Assembly (NCBI RefSeq): GCF_003443535.1
Contig: NZ_CP031946.1
Location: forward strand, 2,855,001-2,919,000
Reading direction: 5' to 3'
Source: Ruegeria sp. AD91A
GTDB lineage: Bacteria > Pseudomonadota > Alphaproteobacteria > Rhodobacterales > Rhodobacteraceae
DNA length: 64,000 nt
Made by a program: the position numbers and the translations under genes
Notes under the pieces: generated by a model
What the model was told of the DNA's origin: nothing
Seen by the model: only the letters and a program-made list of their open reading frames with translations
Databases searched by the model: none
Shown: one piece after another, positions 45,550-55,157 of the stretch
How the letters are laid out: each line of letters starts with the position of its first letter
Position numbering within the stretch: position 1 is the stretch's first letter

Positions 45550-46475
45550 GGAAAGGGGGCATGGAGGTCAGCCGCGATGGGCTGGATATTCATTGCCTGC
45601 CAAGCAAACAAAGACTGCGAATGCCCAATACCATGAAGGACACGTGCGCTAGGGCGACCTGGCGCTCTCACAAAATGCCCACATCTGCTTGGAAGCCGCC
45701 AGCGGGCAGTAATGGCATCTGTGGTCCGGCCTTGACGCAGTAGGGGTCACGACGTGGAAATTGCCGCCAGCTCAAATCAAGGCTTTGGCAGCCAGTCGAG
45801 GCACGAGGGCGAAAACGGACAGGATCGATGCAGAACACATTGCGCAGTTCATGGATTTCCGACCAGATGCAAGGCGCAACCTCCCACATGCAAAGATACG
45901 TCTTCTCAGAGCCTTGCTGTCCAAGCGCGGACAACTTGTCGAGACGCGAAAGCGGCTTCTGGCGCAGATCAAGGCGCATGGGAAGATGGGATCGGCTGAC
46001 ATGTTCGAAGCCTTGGATGCCAAATTGAAAGACCTGCTGGATTATCAGATTGCAGAGCTTGAGGCCCGGATCGAAAATATCATCGCCACAGATGAGAGCC
46101 TTGCCACGACGGCTGGCATCCCGCGTTCCGTTCCCGGGATCAGACCGGTTGCCAGCACCATGCCGATCACAGAGATGCCAGATCACCGGCGAGCAAGCCG
46201 CCGCGCTCGCAGGCCTAGAGCCAATTGCAAATGACAGCGGAGCCATGCGTGGTCGGCGCACAATTGGCGGTGGCCGACGATTGCTATGGCATGTGATGTT
46301 CCAGGCCGCTCTCGTCGCCAGCCATCACAATCCAGTCCTCATGACAGTCGCCAACCGCCTATGCGCCGCCGGAAAACCTCGCAAGGTCATCATCACTGCT
46401 GTTGCAAGAAAGCCTGTCACAGCCGCAAACGCTCTCTGCAAAACGCGCCAGAAATGGACACCTCAACCTGCATAA
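45550..46475 (+). pseudogene. IS110 family transposase remnant
   Basis: The N-terminal VSRDGLDIHCLP piece, the PPAQIKALAASRGTRAKTDR block near 45770 and the GEQAAALAGLEPIANDSG region near 46200 belong to one IS110 transposase, but they are in three frames with an in-frame stop near 45715. It is a second, plus-strand IS110 type different from the one at 43807. It ends 50 bases from the hemY stop and marks the right edge of the block. Confidence 0.85.
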
Positions 46476-46524
46476 AAAGAAACAGTTGCCAGGGCCGACA
46501 ATTGATAGTTGGGCGTTGCGGGGC

Positions 46525-48018
46525 TCAGGCCTGCTTTTGAGCCTCGTCTTCCTCTGCAACCTCTACGGCGTCTGCCGCCACTTCGACCACATCGACCTCA
46601 TCCACAGGTTCCGCGACTTCGGGCTCTTCTGATTGATCCTCAAGCGCACCAACGATCAAAGGCAACATGTGTACGCCGGTCGCGCTTGCGATCTCAGGCG
46701 TTTGCGGCGTTTGCCAACTGAGTGTGTCGAAGCTTCCGCAGTTCTGGCAGACCGGCCCCCATTCGGGTTGGATATCATGGCAGTTGGTGCACACCCATTG
46801 CGGACCACGCGGCGCATTCAGCGCCCTGGCCAACCAGCCTTGCACAACGGCGTCCGAGGCCCCCTCGCCACGTTCGATCGCAGCCATCAACGTGTAGGCG
46901 CGCGCATCACCTTGCTTTTCAACCAAATCACCCAACGCACGGCGGGCTTCGGGGAAATCCTCGGCCACGATGTTCAATTCTGCCAGAATCAGGCACGTTT
47001 CCATATTCTCGGGGTGAATGCGGGTTAGCGCCGTGAACCTCTTGATACGTTGCTCGGGAGTTTCATCCGGTACGATTTCGGCAAAGGCATGGGCCAGATC
47101 CGGGTGTGGCTGAACCTCCCATGCTTTTTTCAGAATCTTGGTCGCAGCCCGGGGTTTGCCTTTGGCGATATACGCGCGGGCGGCCATGGCAGCGGCAGGC
47201 ACCAGATCGGGCGACAGACGATTGGCTTCGATCGCGCGCTCCTGCTGTTCGACGGTCGCGTCTTCGTCCAGAATGCCTTTGGCTTCGGACAAGGCCAGAA
47301 CAGCATCGCGCCGTTTGAAAACATCGCGCGGCAAATACCCGGCCTTCAACTTGGAGGTCAGGGTCGAACGCGCCCCGGCCCAATCATGCGCCTTGGTTTG
47401 CAGGTTCAGCAACACATCCTGCGTCTCTTCGTGACGCGGTTTGATCGCCAGGGCCTTCTCGGCAAGTTTGCGGGCCGTTTCATCATCACCTTCGGCCAGC
47501 TTCTGCTTCATGATCCCGCGTACGCCAACAAACCGGGTCGCGTTGTTGGTCACCAGTTTTTTATAAGTATCCGATGCCTTTTTCGTGTCACCGGTCATCT
47601 CGGCGGCCTGTGCCACAAACAGATCTGTCAGCTCAGGCTTGTTCAGCAGTTTTTCGGCCTTGGTGGCTTTGGTCATCGCCACGCGCCCTTCGCCCGAGGC
47701 CAGCGCCATCAGGCCATCAGCCAGCGCCTGATATCCCTTTTGCTCGCGATTTCGGTCAAAATACCGGGACAAGGCAGTTTCGTCACCGTTCAGGAATTTC
47801 AGCGTTGCGATCAGCAGGCTGAGCAACTTGAAAAACAGCCAGACTGCAATGACCAACACACCCAGCGCGATCACTGACTGAAGCGGCCCCAGCGTGAATT
47901 CTGTGCCCGCGACGGTGATCTGAACCCCGCCACTGGTTTGCATCAGGAAGTGACCGCCCAGCGCCAGCAGGCCGATAATCGCAACAAAAACAAGGATCTT
48001 AAACAGTGACCACAGCAT
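46525..48018 (-). CDS. hemY: HemY-like haem biosynthesis protein with TPRs and zinc ribbon
   Basis: The 497-residue protein has the HemY_N module: two membrane helices at about 5-25 and 46-66, followed by TPR-like repeats to about residue 400. Near 410 a zinc ribbon appears (CTNCHDIQPEWGPVCQNC), and the end is acidic (EEPEVAEPVDEVDVVEVAAD). Its biochemical role is not established; the family sits next to hemD in many proteobacteria. It is 10 bases downstream of the mitofilin-like gene in a hemD - mitofilin - hemY operon. Confidence 0.9.
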   Translation of the reverse strand: MLWSLFKILVFVAIIGLLALGGHFLMQTSGGVQITVAGTEFTLGPLQSVIALGVLVIAVWLFFKLLSLLIATLKFLNGDETALSRYFDRNREQKGYQALADGLMALASGEGRVAMTKATKAEKLLNKPELTDLFVAQAAEMTGDTKKASDTYKKLVTNNATRFVGVRGIMKQKLAEGDDETARKLAEKALAIKPRHEETQDVLLNLQTKAHDWAGARSTLTSKLKAGYLPRDVFKRRDAVLALSEAKGILDEDATVEQQERAIEANRLSPDLVPAAAMAARAYIAKGKPRAATKILKKAWEVQPHPDLAHAFAEIVPDETPEQRIKRFTALTRIHPENMETCLILAELNIVAEDFPEARRALGDLVEKQGDARAYTLMAAIERGEGASDAVVQGWLARALNAPRGPQWVCTNCHDIQPEWGPVCQNCGSFDTLSWQTPQTPEIASATGVHMLPLIVGALEDQSEEPEVAEPVDEVDVVEVAADAVEVAEEDEAQKQA

Positions 48019-48028
48019 GGCAGGTCCT

Positions 48029-49375
48029 TCAGTTCGAGTTCAGGCTGGAAGCCAGTGTATTCGCCGCATCGACGGCCGCGACCCGTGTTTGGGCCGCCTG
48101 TTCCCAATCGGCCATTGCGGCCTGTGCCGCTTCGGGAAGTGATTTCAATTCACTCAGGGCTTTGACCAGGTCTCCGTCCGCGAGCGCAGCCTGTGCACGT
48201 GACAGAACGGCATCTGGCCCATCCCCTTCCTGGGGCATGACCGACCGCGCGCCTGTTTGACGTTGCAGGAAGGCAATCAGGCCAGCGCCCTTGTCGGCAT
48301 CACGCGCTTCTGCCAGCGCTGATCGGGCCGCAGGCGCGAAGCTGGCCCGCAGAGAGGAGAGGGTTTCCACACCTTTCTCAGCCGACCCGGACAGAGCATC
48401 CGGCACATCCACGCCGCCTGCCTTCAGTTCCGCAACAAGATCGGAATAGGGCTGGCCCGCATCCAACTGGCCATGCAAGCGGGACAGAACAGCGGCATTT
48501 GCCGCAGTTTGGACGTCGGCTGATGCTTTTGCCTCAAGCGCCTGAGCGTCCGAAACCATTTTTTCAACTTCGGCACGTTGCGAGGCCAGAGAATCCTGAA
48601 GCTTCTTCAGCTCAGCTTCAAAGGCGGCCATGGATTCGGGCGACACGCTGGATTCGATCGGGGTCTTCTCCAGCGTCGCGATTCGGTCTGACAATGGTCC
48701 GATCTGGCCTGACAGCGTATCCACAGTAGATTTGATCGCACTCAGGTCACCTTCCACGGGTGTCAGTTTGTCGGACAGCGCTTTGACCTGATCCGTCAAA
48801 CCGGCAACATCCGGACTGTTTGCAAGCTCTTGCGACAGCTTGGCAATCTGGTCGGATTGGTCTGCCAGTTTGGACTCCAACGCCGCCAAGGTATCCGAAG
48901 TGTCAGAGCCACCTGACAATAGCCCACCATTGCCCAGCGCAAACCCGACAGCGGCTGCAATGGCACCACCCAGCAAAGCAGGCACAAACCCGCCACGCTT
49001 TTCAACGACGCGCTCAACAACTTTTTCTTCGGCTTCGGCTTCGGCTTCGGCTTCGGCTTCGGCTTCGGCTTCGGCTTCGGCTTCGGCTTCGGCTTCGGCT
49101 TCGGCTTCGGCTTCGGCTTCGGCTTCGGCTTCGGCTTCGGCTTCGGCTTCGGCTTCGGCTTCGGCTTCGGCTTCGGCTTCGGCTTCGGCTTCGGCTTCGG
49201 CTTCGGCTTCGGCTTCGGCTTCGGCTTCGGCTTCGGCTTCGGCTTCGGAAAAGTCTTCTTCTACGTTTTCAGCCGGGTCAACAGGCGCATCGCCCTGTTG
49301 CAGTTCGGTTTCGACGACGTCATCCGCCTGAGGGCTTTCCACCGGCTTTTCTTCGGACTTTTTCTTACCAGCCAA
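48029..49375 (-). CDS. Mitofilin-like membrane protein with a Glu-Ala repeat tract
   Basis: The 448-residue protein has an acidic N-terminus, then a Glu-Ala alternating tract of about 74 residues (residues about 43-116), a membrane helix after it (LLGGAIAAAVGFALGNGGLL) and a long coiled coil to the C-terminal region that matches the bacterial mitofilin group (COG4223). The tract is coded by 37 tandem copies of one hexamer, so its length should vary between strains. The protein probably shapes or anchors the inner membrane and lies between hemD and hemY, as in other alphaproteobacteria. Confidence 0.88.
   Translation of the reverse strand: MAGKKKSEEKPVESPQADDVVETELQQGDAPVDPAENVEEDFSEAEAEAEAEAEAEAEAEAEAEAEAEAEAEAEAEAEAEAEAEAEAEAEAEAEAEAEAEAEAEAEAEAEAEAEAEEKVVERVVEKRGGFVPALLGGAIAAAVGFALGNGGLLSGGSDTSDTLAALESKLADQSDQIAKLSQELANSPDVAGLTDQVKALSDKLTPVEGDLSAIKSTVDTLSGQIGPLSDRIATLEKTPIESSVSPESMAAFEAELKKLQDSLASQRAEVEKMVSDAQALEAKASADVQTAANAAVLSRLHGQLDAGQPYSDLVAELKAGGVDVPDALSGSAEKGVETLSSLRASFAPAARSALAEARDADKGAGLIAFLQRQTGARSVMPQEGDGPDAVLSRAQAALADGDLVKALSELKSLPEAAQAAMADWEQAAQTRVAAVDAANTLASSLNSN
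49027..49248. repeat. Hexanucleotide tandem repeat, 37 copies
   Basis: CTTCGG is repeated 37 times without interruption, in frame inside the mitofilin-like gene (Glu-Ala on the minus strand). Confidence 0.95.
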
Positions 49376-49429
49376 CGCAATATTCCTCTTATCGAATCCA
49401 AATTCAGATGAATAACAGCCCAGGTCAAG

Positions 49430-50155
49430 TTAATCGGGGACCGCGCCGCCCTCAACCCGCAACGCATGTTTTGCAAGCTTTTTAACAGCCTTACGCATTT
49501 TCTTTGGTGTCGGCATCTTCGCGATCTTCAGGCCCGCATAGTCCAACGAATAAAGGGGATCAGCCGTGGCCTGACTGATTGCAGCCAGCCACAATGGCGC
49601 TGATCCAACCCAAATATCGGCAAAATGTCGCGCCGTCCTTGGCGAAAAAAGCGGAGCGATTATTGGCGAATCTCCATCTGCCGCTTCGGCCGCCTCGGGT
49701 GTTAGCGGCAACAGTCTTTGTTGGTAGACGGGCTGTTCCCGCACGGCCAAACCAGATTCGGTCAGTCGACCGGCAACATTGCCACGCGTGTGCTCACCCC
49801 TCAAATGCAACAACGGGCTTTTGGGCCGCCGCTTGAGCAGATGTCCCACCAGCTCCTCTGCCGTGGCCCCGACCATCTCGGCCTGCCAACCGTACCCTTT
49901 CGCTGTGCCAGTTGTTGCGGGCCCGACGCAGAACGCAGGCAGGGTGCGGTCAACACCTTTCGCGGCCGCCGCGTTCACGGCATTGGCCGAGGTGAAAATC
50001 AATCCCTGCACTCCCTCGGTCTCAACGGCAACCGGCAGAGGCCGGATTTCCATGATCGGGGAATAGATGACCTGAACCCGTGATCTGGTGCGGGTCGGCA
50101 ACTGCGCAACGAACCTTTCAGAGGCGGCGCGCGGGCGGGTCATCAACAAATACAA
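49430..50155 (-). CDS. hemD: Uroporphyrinogen-III synthase
   Basis: The 241-residue protein is divergent, as HemD usually is, but shows the two-lobed pattern: [17 protein letters not shown] at the start, [14 protein letters not shown] near 52, [15 protein letters not shown] near 75 and SPRTARHF near 170. It closes the linear tetrapyrrole hydroxymethylbilane into uroporphyrinogen III. It is the first gene of the hemD - mitofilin - hemY operon and divergent from tsaD. Confidence 0.88.
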   Translation of the reverse strand: MYLLMTRPRAASERFVAQLPTRTRSRVQVIYSPIMEIRPLPVAVETEGVQGLIFTSANAVNAAAAKGVDRTLPAFCVGPATTGTAKGYGWQAEMVGATAEELVGHLLKRRPKSPLLHLRGEHTRGNVAGRLTESGLAVREQPVYQQRLLPLTPEAAEAADGDSPIIAPLFSPRTARHFADIWVGSAPLWLAAISQATADPLYSLDYAGLKIAKMPTPKKMRKAVKKLAKHALRVEGGAVPD

Positions 50156-50241
50156 CGTGTGGCCCCTTGGCCCTTCAGGATTGTTTGCATCCGCGCAGGG
50201 TGATACCCCGCCGTAAGATCATGATGCAACGGATCAGGGTG

Positions 50242-51339
50242 ATGGTGCAAACACTTACCGTACTGGGATTGGAAAGCAGCTGTGACGATACGGCCGCAGC
50301 CATCGTGCGCCAAATGGCGAGCGCCGAAGCCGAAATCCTGTCATCCGTTGTGCATGGCCAAATCGATCTGCACAGTGCTTATGGCGGCGTCGTGCCCGAG
50401 ATCGCAGCCCGGGCACATGCAGAAAAGCTGGATGTCTGTGTCGTGCAAGCACTGGAAGCCGCGGGGCTTTCACTGAGGGACATGGACGCCATTGCCGTCA
50501 CCTCAGGGCCGGGTCTGATCGGAGGGGTCATGTCCGGCGTGATGTGCGCCAAGGGGCTCAGCGCGGCCACCGGTCTGCCGCTGGTGGGTGTCAATCACCT
50601 TGCCGGTCATGCGCTGACACCACGCCTGACAGACAACATAGCCTTCCCCTACCTGGTGCTTCTGGTGTCGGGCGGACATTGCCAATACCTGATTGCCCAC
50701 GGGCCCGAGCAGTTTACCCGCCTCGGCGGTACTATTGACGATGCGCCGGGTGAAGCCTTCGACAAAACCGCCCGCCTGCTGGGCCTGCCGCAACCTGGCG
50801 GCCCTTCCGTCGAGGCCGAGGCGCGCGCCGGTGATCCCAACCGCTTCCAGTTTCCAAGGCCGCTTCTCGACCGGCCCGGTTGCGATCTGTCCTTCTCTGG
50901 GTTGAAAACTGCGTTGATGCGGATGCGCGATCAAATTGTGGCCGAAAAGGGCGGCCTGACTCGTCAGGACCGCGCAGACCTGTGCGCTGGATTCCAGCAG
51001 GCGATTGTGGACACGTTGGCCGAAAAGACCCGACGCGCAATCGATCTGTATCTGGAACACAGCCCGGCCGATCCCGTGATTGCTGTTGCTGGAGGGGTTG
51101 CCGCAAATTTGGCCATTCGGTCCAAATTAGAGTCTGTTTCCGCCAAAAATAACACCCGATTTATAGCACCTCCGCTGGCGTTGTGCACGGATAACGCCGC
51201 GATGATCGCCTACGCGGGTCTTGAGCGCTTTCGTTCCGGGGCACGGGATGGGCTGGACCTGACCGCCCGACCCCGCTGGCCTCTGGATCAGCGCAGCCCG
51301 GCGATGCTGGGCGGCGGCAAGAAAGGGGCCAAGGCATGA
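50242..51339 (+). CDS. tsaD: tRNA N6-threonylcarbamoyladenosine transferase
   Basis: The product of about 365 residues has [17 protein letters not shown] at the start and the metal-binding NHLAGH pair near 110, with [11 protein letters not shown] near 134 and the [10 protein letters not shown] motif near 275. It transfers the threonylcarbamoyl group to A37 of ANN-reading tRNAs. The ATG at 50242 fits the family N-terminus; the ATG at 50221 is an alternative seven codons upstream. Its stop overlaps the gpsA start by four bases. Confidence 0.93.
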   Translation: MVQTLTVLGLESSCDDTAAAIVRQMASAEAEILSSVVHGQIDLHSAYGGVVPEIAARAHAEKLDVCVVQALEAAGLSLRDMDAIAVTSGPGLIGGVMSGVMCAKGLSAATGLPLVGVNHLAGHALTPRLTDNIAFPYLVLLVSGGHCQYLIAHGPEQFTRLGGTIDDAPGEAFDKTARLLGLPQPGGPSVEAEARAGDPNRFQFPRPLLDRPGCDLSFSGLKTALMRMRDQIVAEKGGLTRQDRADLCAGFQQAIVDTLAEKTRRAIDLYLEHSPADPVIAVAGGVAANLAIRSKLESVSAKNNTRFIAPPLALCTDNAAMIAYAGLERFRSGARDGLDLTARPRWPLDQRSPAMLGGGKKGAKA

Positions 51340-52298
51340 GCGTATCCGTTCTGGGTTCCGGTGCGTTTGGCACTGCCTTGGCGATCTCGCTGGCAGACAA
51401 CGGGCCGGTGACTCTGTGGTCAAGAAACGCCGGCCAGGCGCAGCAGATGCGCGAAATGCGCGAAAACTCAACCCGGCTGCCCAACATAACCTTGCCCAAG
51501 GACATCGCTTTGACCGCGGACATTGCCGATGCGCTCAAAGCCGAAATGCTTTTATTGGCTGTGCCAATGCAGAAATTGCGCAGCGCTTTGCAAGATCACG
51601 CCCCTGCACTGCGCGGCAAGACTCTGGTGGCCTGCTGCAAGGGAATTGAACTGACCTCGGGGCTTGGACCTGTCGCGGTCATCAAGGAGGTTGTCCCGGA
51701 TGCCCGCATCGCTTTGCTGACCGGGCCCAGTTTTGCGGATGATATCGCGCACGGCCTGCCCACCGCGTTGACGCTGGCTTGCGAGGATACGAAACTTGGC
51801 AAGGCGCTTCAGACCGAACTGACGACGGCGAACCTGCGCCTCTATCGCACCACTGACACGATCGGCGCTGAACTTGGCGGTGCGCTGAAGAATGTCATGG
51901 CCATTGGCTGCGGGGCCGTCATCGGTGCAGGTCTTGGAGACAGCGCCCGGGCAGCCTTGATGACCCGCGGGTTTGCCGAGATGCAACGCTTTGCCGCGAT
52001 GCGCGGCGCGCGTCCCGACACCCTGATGGGTTTGTCCGGGCTAGGAGATCTTGTGCTGACCTGCTCGTCCAAACTGTCCCGAAACTATAGTTTTGGCCTT
52101 AGTTTGGGCCTGAATCAGACCTTCGACAGCCAAACGACGGTCGAAGGCGTCGCCACCGCCCGCGCTATGTCGGACATAGCCGCCAAGGAAGGGCTGGATA
52201 TGCCCATCAGCGCCACTGTGGCGGATCTGAGCTATGGCGCCTACAGTGTCACCGAGGCCATTCAAAACCTGCTCAATCGACCCCTCAAGGAGGAATAA
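51336..52298 (+). CDS. gpsA: NAD(P)-dependent glycerol-3-phosphate dehydrogenase
   Basis: The 320-residue protein has [13 protein letters not shown] at residues 3-15, the NAD loop. The [20 protein letters not shown] block near 128 and [15 protein letters not shown] near 185 carry the catalytic Lys. It makes glycerol-3-phosphate for phospholipids. The gene starts inside the tsaD stop and is followed one base later by YciI. Confidence 0.94.
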   Translation: MSVSVLGSGAFGTALAISLADNGPVTLWSRNAGQAQQMREMRENSTRLPNITLPKDIALTADIADALKAEMLLLAVPMQKLRSALQDHAPALRGKTLVACCKGIELTSGLGPVAVIKEVVPDARIALLTGPSFADDIAHGLPTALTLACEDTKLGKALQTELTTANLRLYRTTDTIGAELGGALKNVMAIGCGAVIGAGLGDSARAALMTRGFAEMQRFAAMRGARPDTLMGLSGLGDLVLTCSSKLSRNYSFGLSLGLNQTFDSQTTVEGVATARAMSDIAAKEGLDMPISATVADLSYGAYSVTEAIQNLLNRPLKEE

Positions 52299-52299
52299 C

Positions 52300-52569
52300 A
52301 TGCTGATCGCCCTCATCGCTCGTGACAAACCCGGCGCGTTGCAAACCCGATTGGACAACCGCTCGGCCCACCTGGCCTATATCGAAGAAACCGGCGTCGT
52401 GTCACAGGCCGGACCACTGCTGGACGGCGATTCCATGATCGGCTCTTTGATAATCCTCAACGTGGAGGATCTGGCCGCAGCACAGTCTTGGGCCGAAAGC
52501 GACCCCTACGCGAAGGCTGGATTGTTCCAATCGGTCGAACTGATCGCGTGGAAAAAGGTGATCGGTTGA
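52300..52569 (+). CDS. YciI family protein
   Basis: The 89-residue protein has the ferredoxin-like YciI fold with ALIARDKPGALQTRL at the start and the conserved His/Asp positions (RSAHLAYI, then LLDGDSMIGSL). Role unknown; relatives include muconolactone isomerase-like enzymes. A GGAGG site lies in front. The stop overlaps the EVE-gene start by one base (TGATG). Confidence 0.87.
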   Translation: MLIALIARDKPGALQTRLDNRSAHLAYIEETGVVSQAGPLLDGDSMIGSLIILNVEDLAAAQSWAESDPYAKAGLFQSVELIAWKKVIG

Positions 52570-52991
52570 TGGCCTATTGGTTGTTCAAATCGGAACCGTC
52601 GACCTGGAGTTGGGATCAGCAAGTCGCGAAAGGTGATGCGGGCGAGGAATGGGACGGCGTTCGCAACTATCAGGCGCGTAACTTCATGCGTCAGATGGAC
52701 GTTGGGGACTGGGGGTTCTTCTACCATTCGCAAAAGGACAAATCCGTAGTTGGAATTGTCGAGATCTGCGCCGAGGCCCACCCCGACAGCACCACAGACG
52801 ACGAACGCTGGGAGTGTGTGGACATCAAGGCCGTGCGGCCTTTTTCCAAACCCGTAACATTGGACCAGATCAAGGCGGACGAGCGTCTGGCGAATATGGT
52901 GCTGGTGAAGAACTCTCGCTTATCGGTGCAGCCAGTGACCGAGGACGAATGGCGGATAATTTGCATGCTGGGTGAAACGCTGCCTGACTAA
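52569..52991 (+). CDS. EVE domain protein
   Basis: The 140-residue product has an EVE (PUA-like) domain: AYWLFKSEPSTWSWDQQ at the start, GVRNYQARNFMRQM near 38, and GDWGFFYHSQ near 55. EVE domains bind modified bases in RNA or DNA. It is the fourth gene in the tsaD - gpsA - YciI - EVE run. Confidence 0.9.
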   Translation: MAYWLFKSEPSTWSWDQQVAKGDAGEEWDGVRNYQARNFMRQMDVGDWGFFYHSQKDKSVVGIVEICAEAHPDSTTDDERWECVDIKAVRPFSKPVTLDQIKADERLANMVLVKNSRLSVQPVTEDEWRIICMLGETLPD

Positions 52992-53151
52992 ATGGGAACA
53001 TGTCGTCAGGTGCAGAACTTCTCAAACACCTGACAAGATGCTATGTTTCCATGGGCTTTGCCAAGTGGGGGCATGTCGATCGCGCATCCTGCAATCGCGT
53101 ACACTTGGCAGTGTTCGTTTAAAGTTCGGTCTCTCTTGAAAGCATGAACCC

Positions 53152-54456
53152 ATGTCTGACGAAGAAGGCGGCAATGGGATATTCGAAGACGCCGTTGCTG
53201 CGAAGAATTCAAAAAATTGGGAAGCGCGCCTGAAAGAGGCGCGCGAAAAGCGTGCAAAAGTGCTTAGCGGAGCACAAGACGAAGCGCAGGAAAGGCCCGT
53301 TTTGAAACCTTCCGAGACAGAGTATCTGTCCCGGCCGGACGAAACCAAAATCGAAGAGATCGTATCAGACCGGGTCCGTTCCCTGCATTTGGAAGAACCA
53401 AAAGTCAGGAAAAGGCCCTTAGTTAGAGCAGGTATTGTTCTGGCCGCCTTGGTTTGCGGCGCGGTCCTGCAATGGGGTGTCACCAATATTGCCGGAATCT
53501 GGCGCTCTACAGAAGGAAAGACCCCAGCAAGCTTGGATGCGTCGACGGAGAATCTTCCTGAAATCGAGGAGCTGCTTTCAGACAGGGCGCCGATTGTCAG
53601 AAACGCAAGGCCGCCGGACAAACTAGACACACAAACAGAAGAGGAACTTACCGATTCAGCGGCTCTGGAGGTCCCGCCCGTTTCCGCCCTCGCAATCGCC
53701 GAAGAGACCGGGGATTCGATCACTGACACGCCTCTCGACCAGAACGCCTCGGTTGAGGCAGTTGTGACGCCACCGGTTCCTGCTGAAGACCTATCGGGTA
53801 CGGACGCGGTGAAACCAGGGCCCCTAGTCCCAGACCAGGAACCGGCCGCATCTTCGCCTCCGCCAGCGATTTTCATACCGGCACAACTAGAGCCAATCTT
53901 GGCCGCCGCTTTTTCTGCCGATACTCAAACCTTGTTTCCAGCTCCTGTCGAACCTCCGTGGCGGCACGCTAACCGGTCGAACAAAGACAGCTTTTCGCAG
54001 GCATCCTTGATACTAAATGATCCCGTCCCGCAAGAGATCACGTTGTCAGCGGTCCCGTCTTTTGCAGAGGTAAAACCGCTTTTGCCTGTACAACCCCCCA
54101 TTGATCTGGAAGTTTCGCTTTTTGTCCCGTCGAGAGTGTCACAAGAAGCCAGCAGCCGGGCTTTCGAATTGCTTACACAGGGCCGTGCGACAGTTGTATC
54201 AACGGACCGCGTGGGATTCCGCGTCAGAGAAACACAGGTTCGATTTTATCATCCAAGCGACGCTGAAAATGCGGCGCTGGCGGCTGATGCTCTTGACGGT
54301 GTTTTAAGAGACTTCACGAATTCGGGCAACAAAACCCGCCCGGGACGGATAGAGGTTTATCTGGCAGGCAGCGGCGGTGCTTCGCAAGGGGGATCGGACC
54401 AGCAGCCTACTGAATTCGATAGCTTCATTGCGCGCATTCTTGGCGAGCTCAGATGA
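53152..54456 (+). CDS. Membrane-anchored protein of unknown function
   Basis: The 434-residue protein has a charged N-terminal part of about 85 residues, one membrane helix near 90-110 (AGIVLAALVCGAVLQWGV), a long acidic/proline-rich linker and a C-terminal domain (RARVVSTDRVGFRV-like: GRATVVSTDRVGFRVRETQ at 344 or so, VRFYHPSDAENAALA, GRIEVYLAG) that resembles folds at the C-terminus of LytR/CpsA-type proteins. I do not assign a function. A perfect 13-bp hairpin follows the stop. Confidence 0.68.
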   Translation: MSDEEGGNGIFEDAVAAKNSKNWEARLKEAREKRAKVLSGAQDEAQERPVLKPSETEYLSRPDETKIEEIVSDRVRSLHLEEPKVRKRPLVRAGIVLAALVCGAVLQWGVTNIAGIWRSTEGKTPASLDASTENLPEIEELLSDRAPIVRNARPPDKLDTQTEEELTDSAALEVPPVSALAIAEETGDSITDTPLDQNASVEAVVTPPVPAEDLSGTDAVKPGPLVPDQEPAASSPPPAIFIPAQLEPILAAAFSADTQTLFPAPVEPPWRHANRSNKDSFSQASLILNDPVPQEITLSAVPSFAEVKPLLPVQPPIDLEVSLFVPSRVSQEASSRAFELLTQGRATVVSTDRVGFRVRETQVRFYHPSDAENAALAADALDGVLRDFTNSGNKTRPGRIEVYLAGSGGASQGGSDQQPTEFDSFIARILGELR

Positions 54457-54462
54457 GTAATG

Positions 54463-54494
54463 AGGGAAGGTTCTGACGATACAGAACCTTCCCT
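54463..54494 (+). terminator. Perfect 13-bp hairpin after the unknown membrane protein
   Basis: AGGGAAGGTTCTG and CAGAACCTTCCCT pair around ACGATA, 7 bases after the stop at 54456. There is no U-run; it may be a 3' stabiliser. Confidence 0.65.
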
Positions 54495-54629
54495 ACCCCC
54501 GCGTGCTCCCTACTCACCACACGCGAATGGAAATATCTGGTTCTGACCGTCCTGGTCACGTGTTGAGCTTAGCCCAATCGCCTGCTGCGTTTCAAACGCC
54601 AAGTCTCTAAATAACAACTCAAATTAAGT

Positions 54630-54659
54630 ACGCCCGCCGAAATCTGAGCGGGCGTTTTG
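54630..54659 (+). terminator. Terminator before the DUF2853 gene
   Basis: ACGCCCGC and GCGGGCGT pair around a 10-base loop and are followed by TTTTGTG on the plus strand. It lies between two convergent genes and may act on both. Confidence 0.65.
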
Positions 54660-54675
54660 TGAATTTCCGTCCAGA

Positions 54676-55017
54676 TCAGCTGTAAACGGCTTCTTTTCCG
54701 AAATGCTTGGTCAAAATGTAGTACACGACGGCGCGGTACTTGTTGCGCTCGGACTTGCCGTAGGTTTCCATCGCTTTGTTGATCCCTTCCATCAGCTCGG
54801 GGCCATCTGCCAGACCCAGCTTTTTGATCAGAAAGTTGTTCTTGACGGTTTCCAGTTCAGAGTCCTGGCTGGCCGCAACAGTCGCCGCATCTGCGTCATA
54901 GATCGCCGGACCACAACCGATGGTGACCTTGGTCAGCAGGTCCATATCGGGGTCCATGCCGCATTTGGTTTTCAGGTCTTCTGCGTATTTGGCGATCAGC
55001 TCGTCGCGCTTGCCCAT
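54676..55017 (-). CDS. DUF2853 family protein
   Basis: The 113-residue protein matches DUF2853: RDELIAKYAEDLKTKCGM near 4, LTKVTIGCGPAIYDADAATVA near 28, and NKYRAVVYYILTKHFGKE near 92. Helical, cytosolic, function unknown. Strong codon bias suggests it is well expressed. Confidence 0.85.
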   Translation of the reverse strand: MGKRDELIAKYAEDLKTKCGMDPDMDLLTKVTIGCGPAIYDADAATVAASQDSELETVKNNFLIKKLGLADGPELMEGINKAMETYGKSERNKYRAVVYYILTKHFGKEAVYS

Positions 55018-55157
55018 ATCCTAGTCTCCTTGATCCGTTTACCCGGCACTTTTCACCGATGGTCGGAAGACTAGCCGCGTCTCGGGCTTTTCCAAAAGGA
55101 AAAAAAACTGCGATTTCTCCCCCTTGGTCAAAGTCTGTAAGTTTCTTGCTGATAAGC

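Noticed and set aside
28753-46475. Attachment-site repeat of the tRNA-Leu 3' end at the right side of the island
   Set aside because: I looked for the GGTTCGAGTCC...TGGGCACCA end in the block and at its right border and saw only a short partial match (TCCTGGGC near 43694), too short to count.
49027-49248. Plus-strand open frames through the hexamer repeat (Leu-Arg and Ser-Ala repeats)
   Set aside because: They are shadows of the repeat; the minus-strand frame continues into a mitofilin-like protein with a membrane helix and coiled coil.
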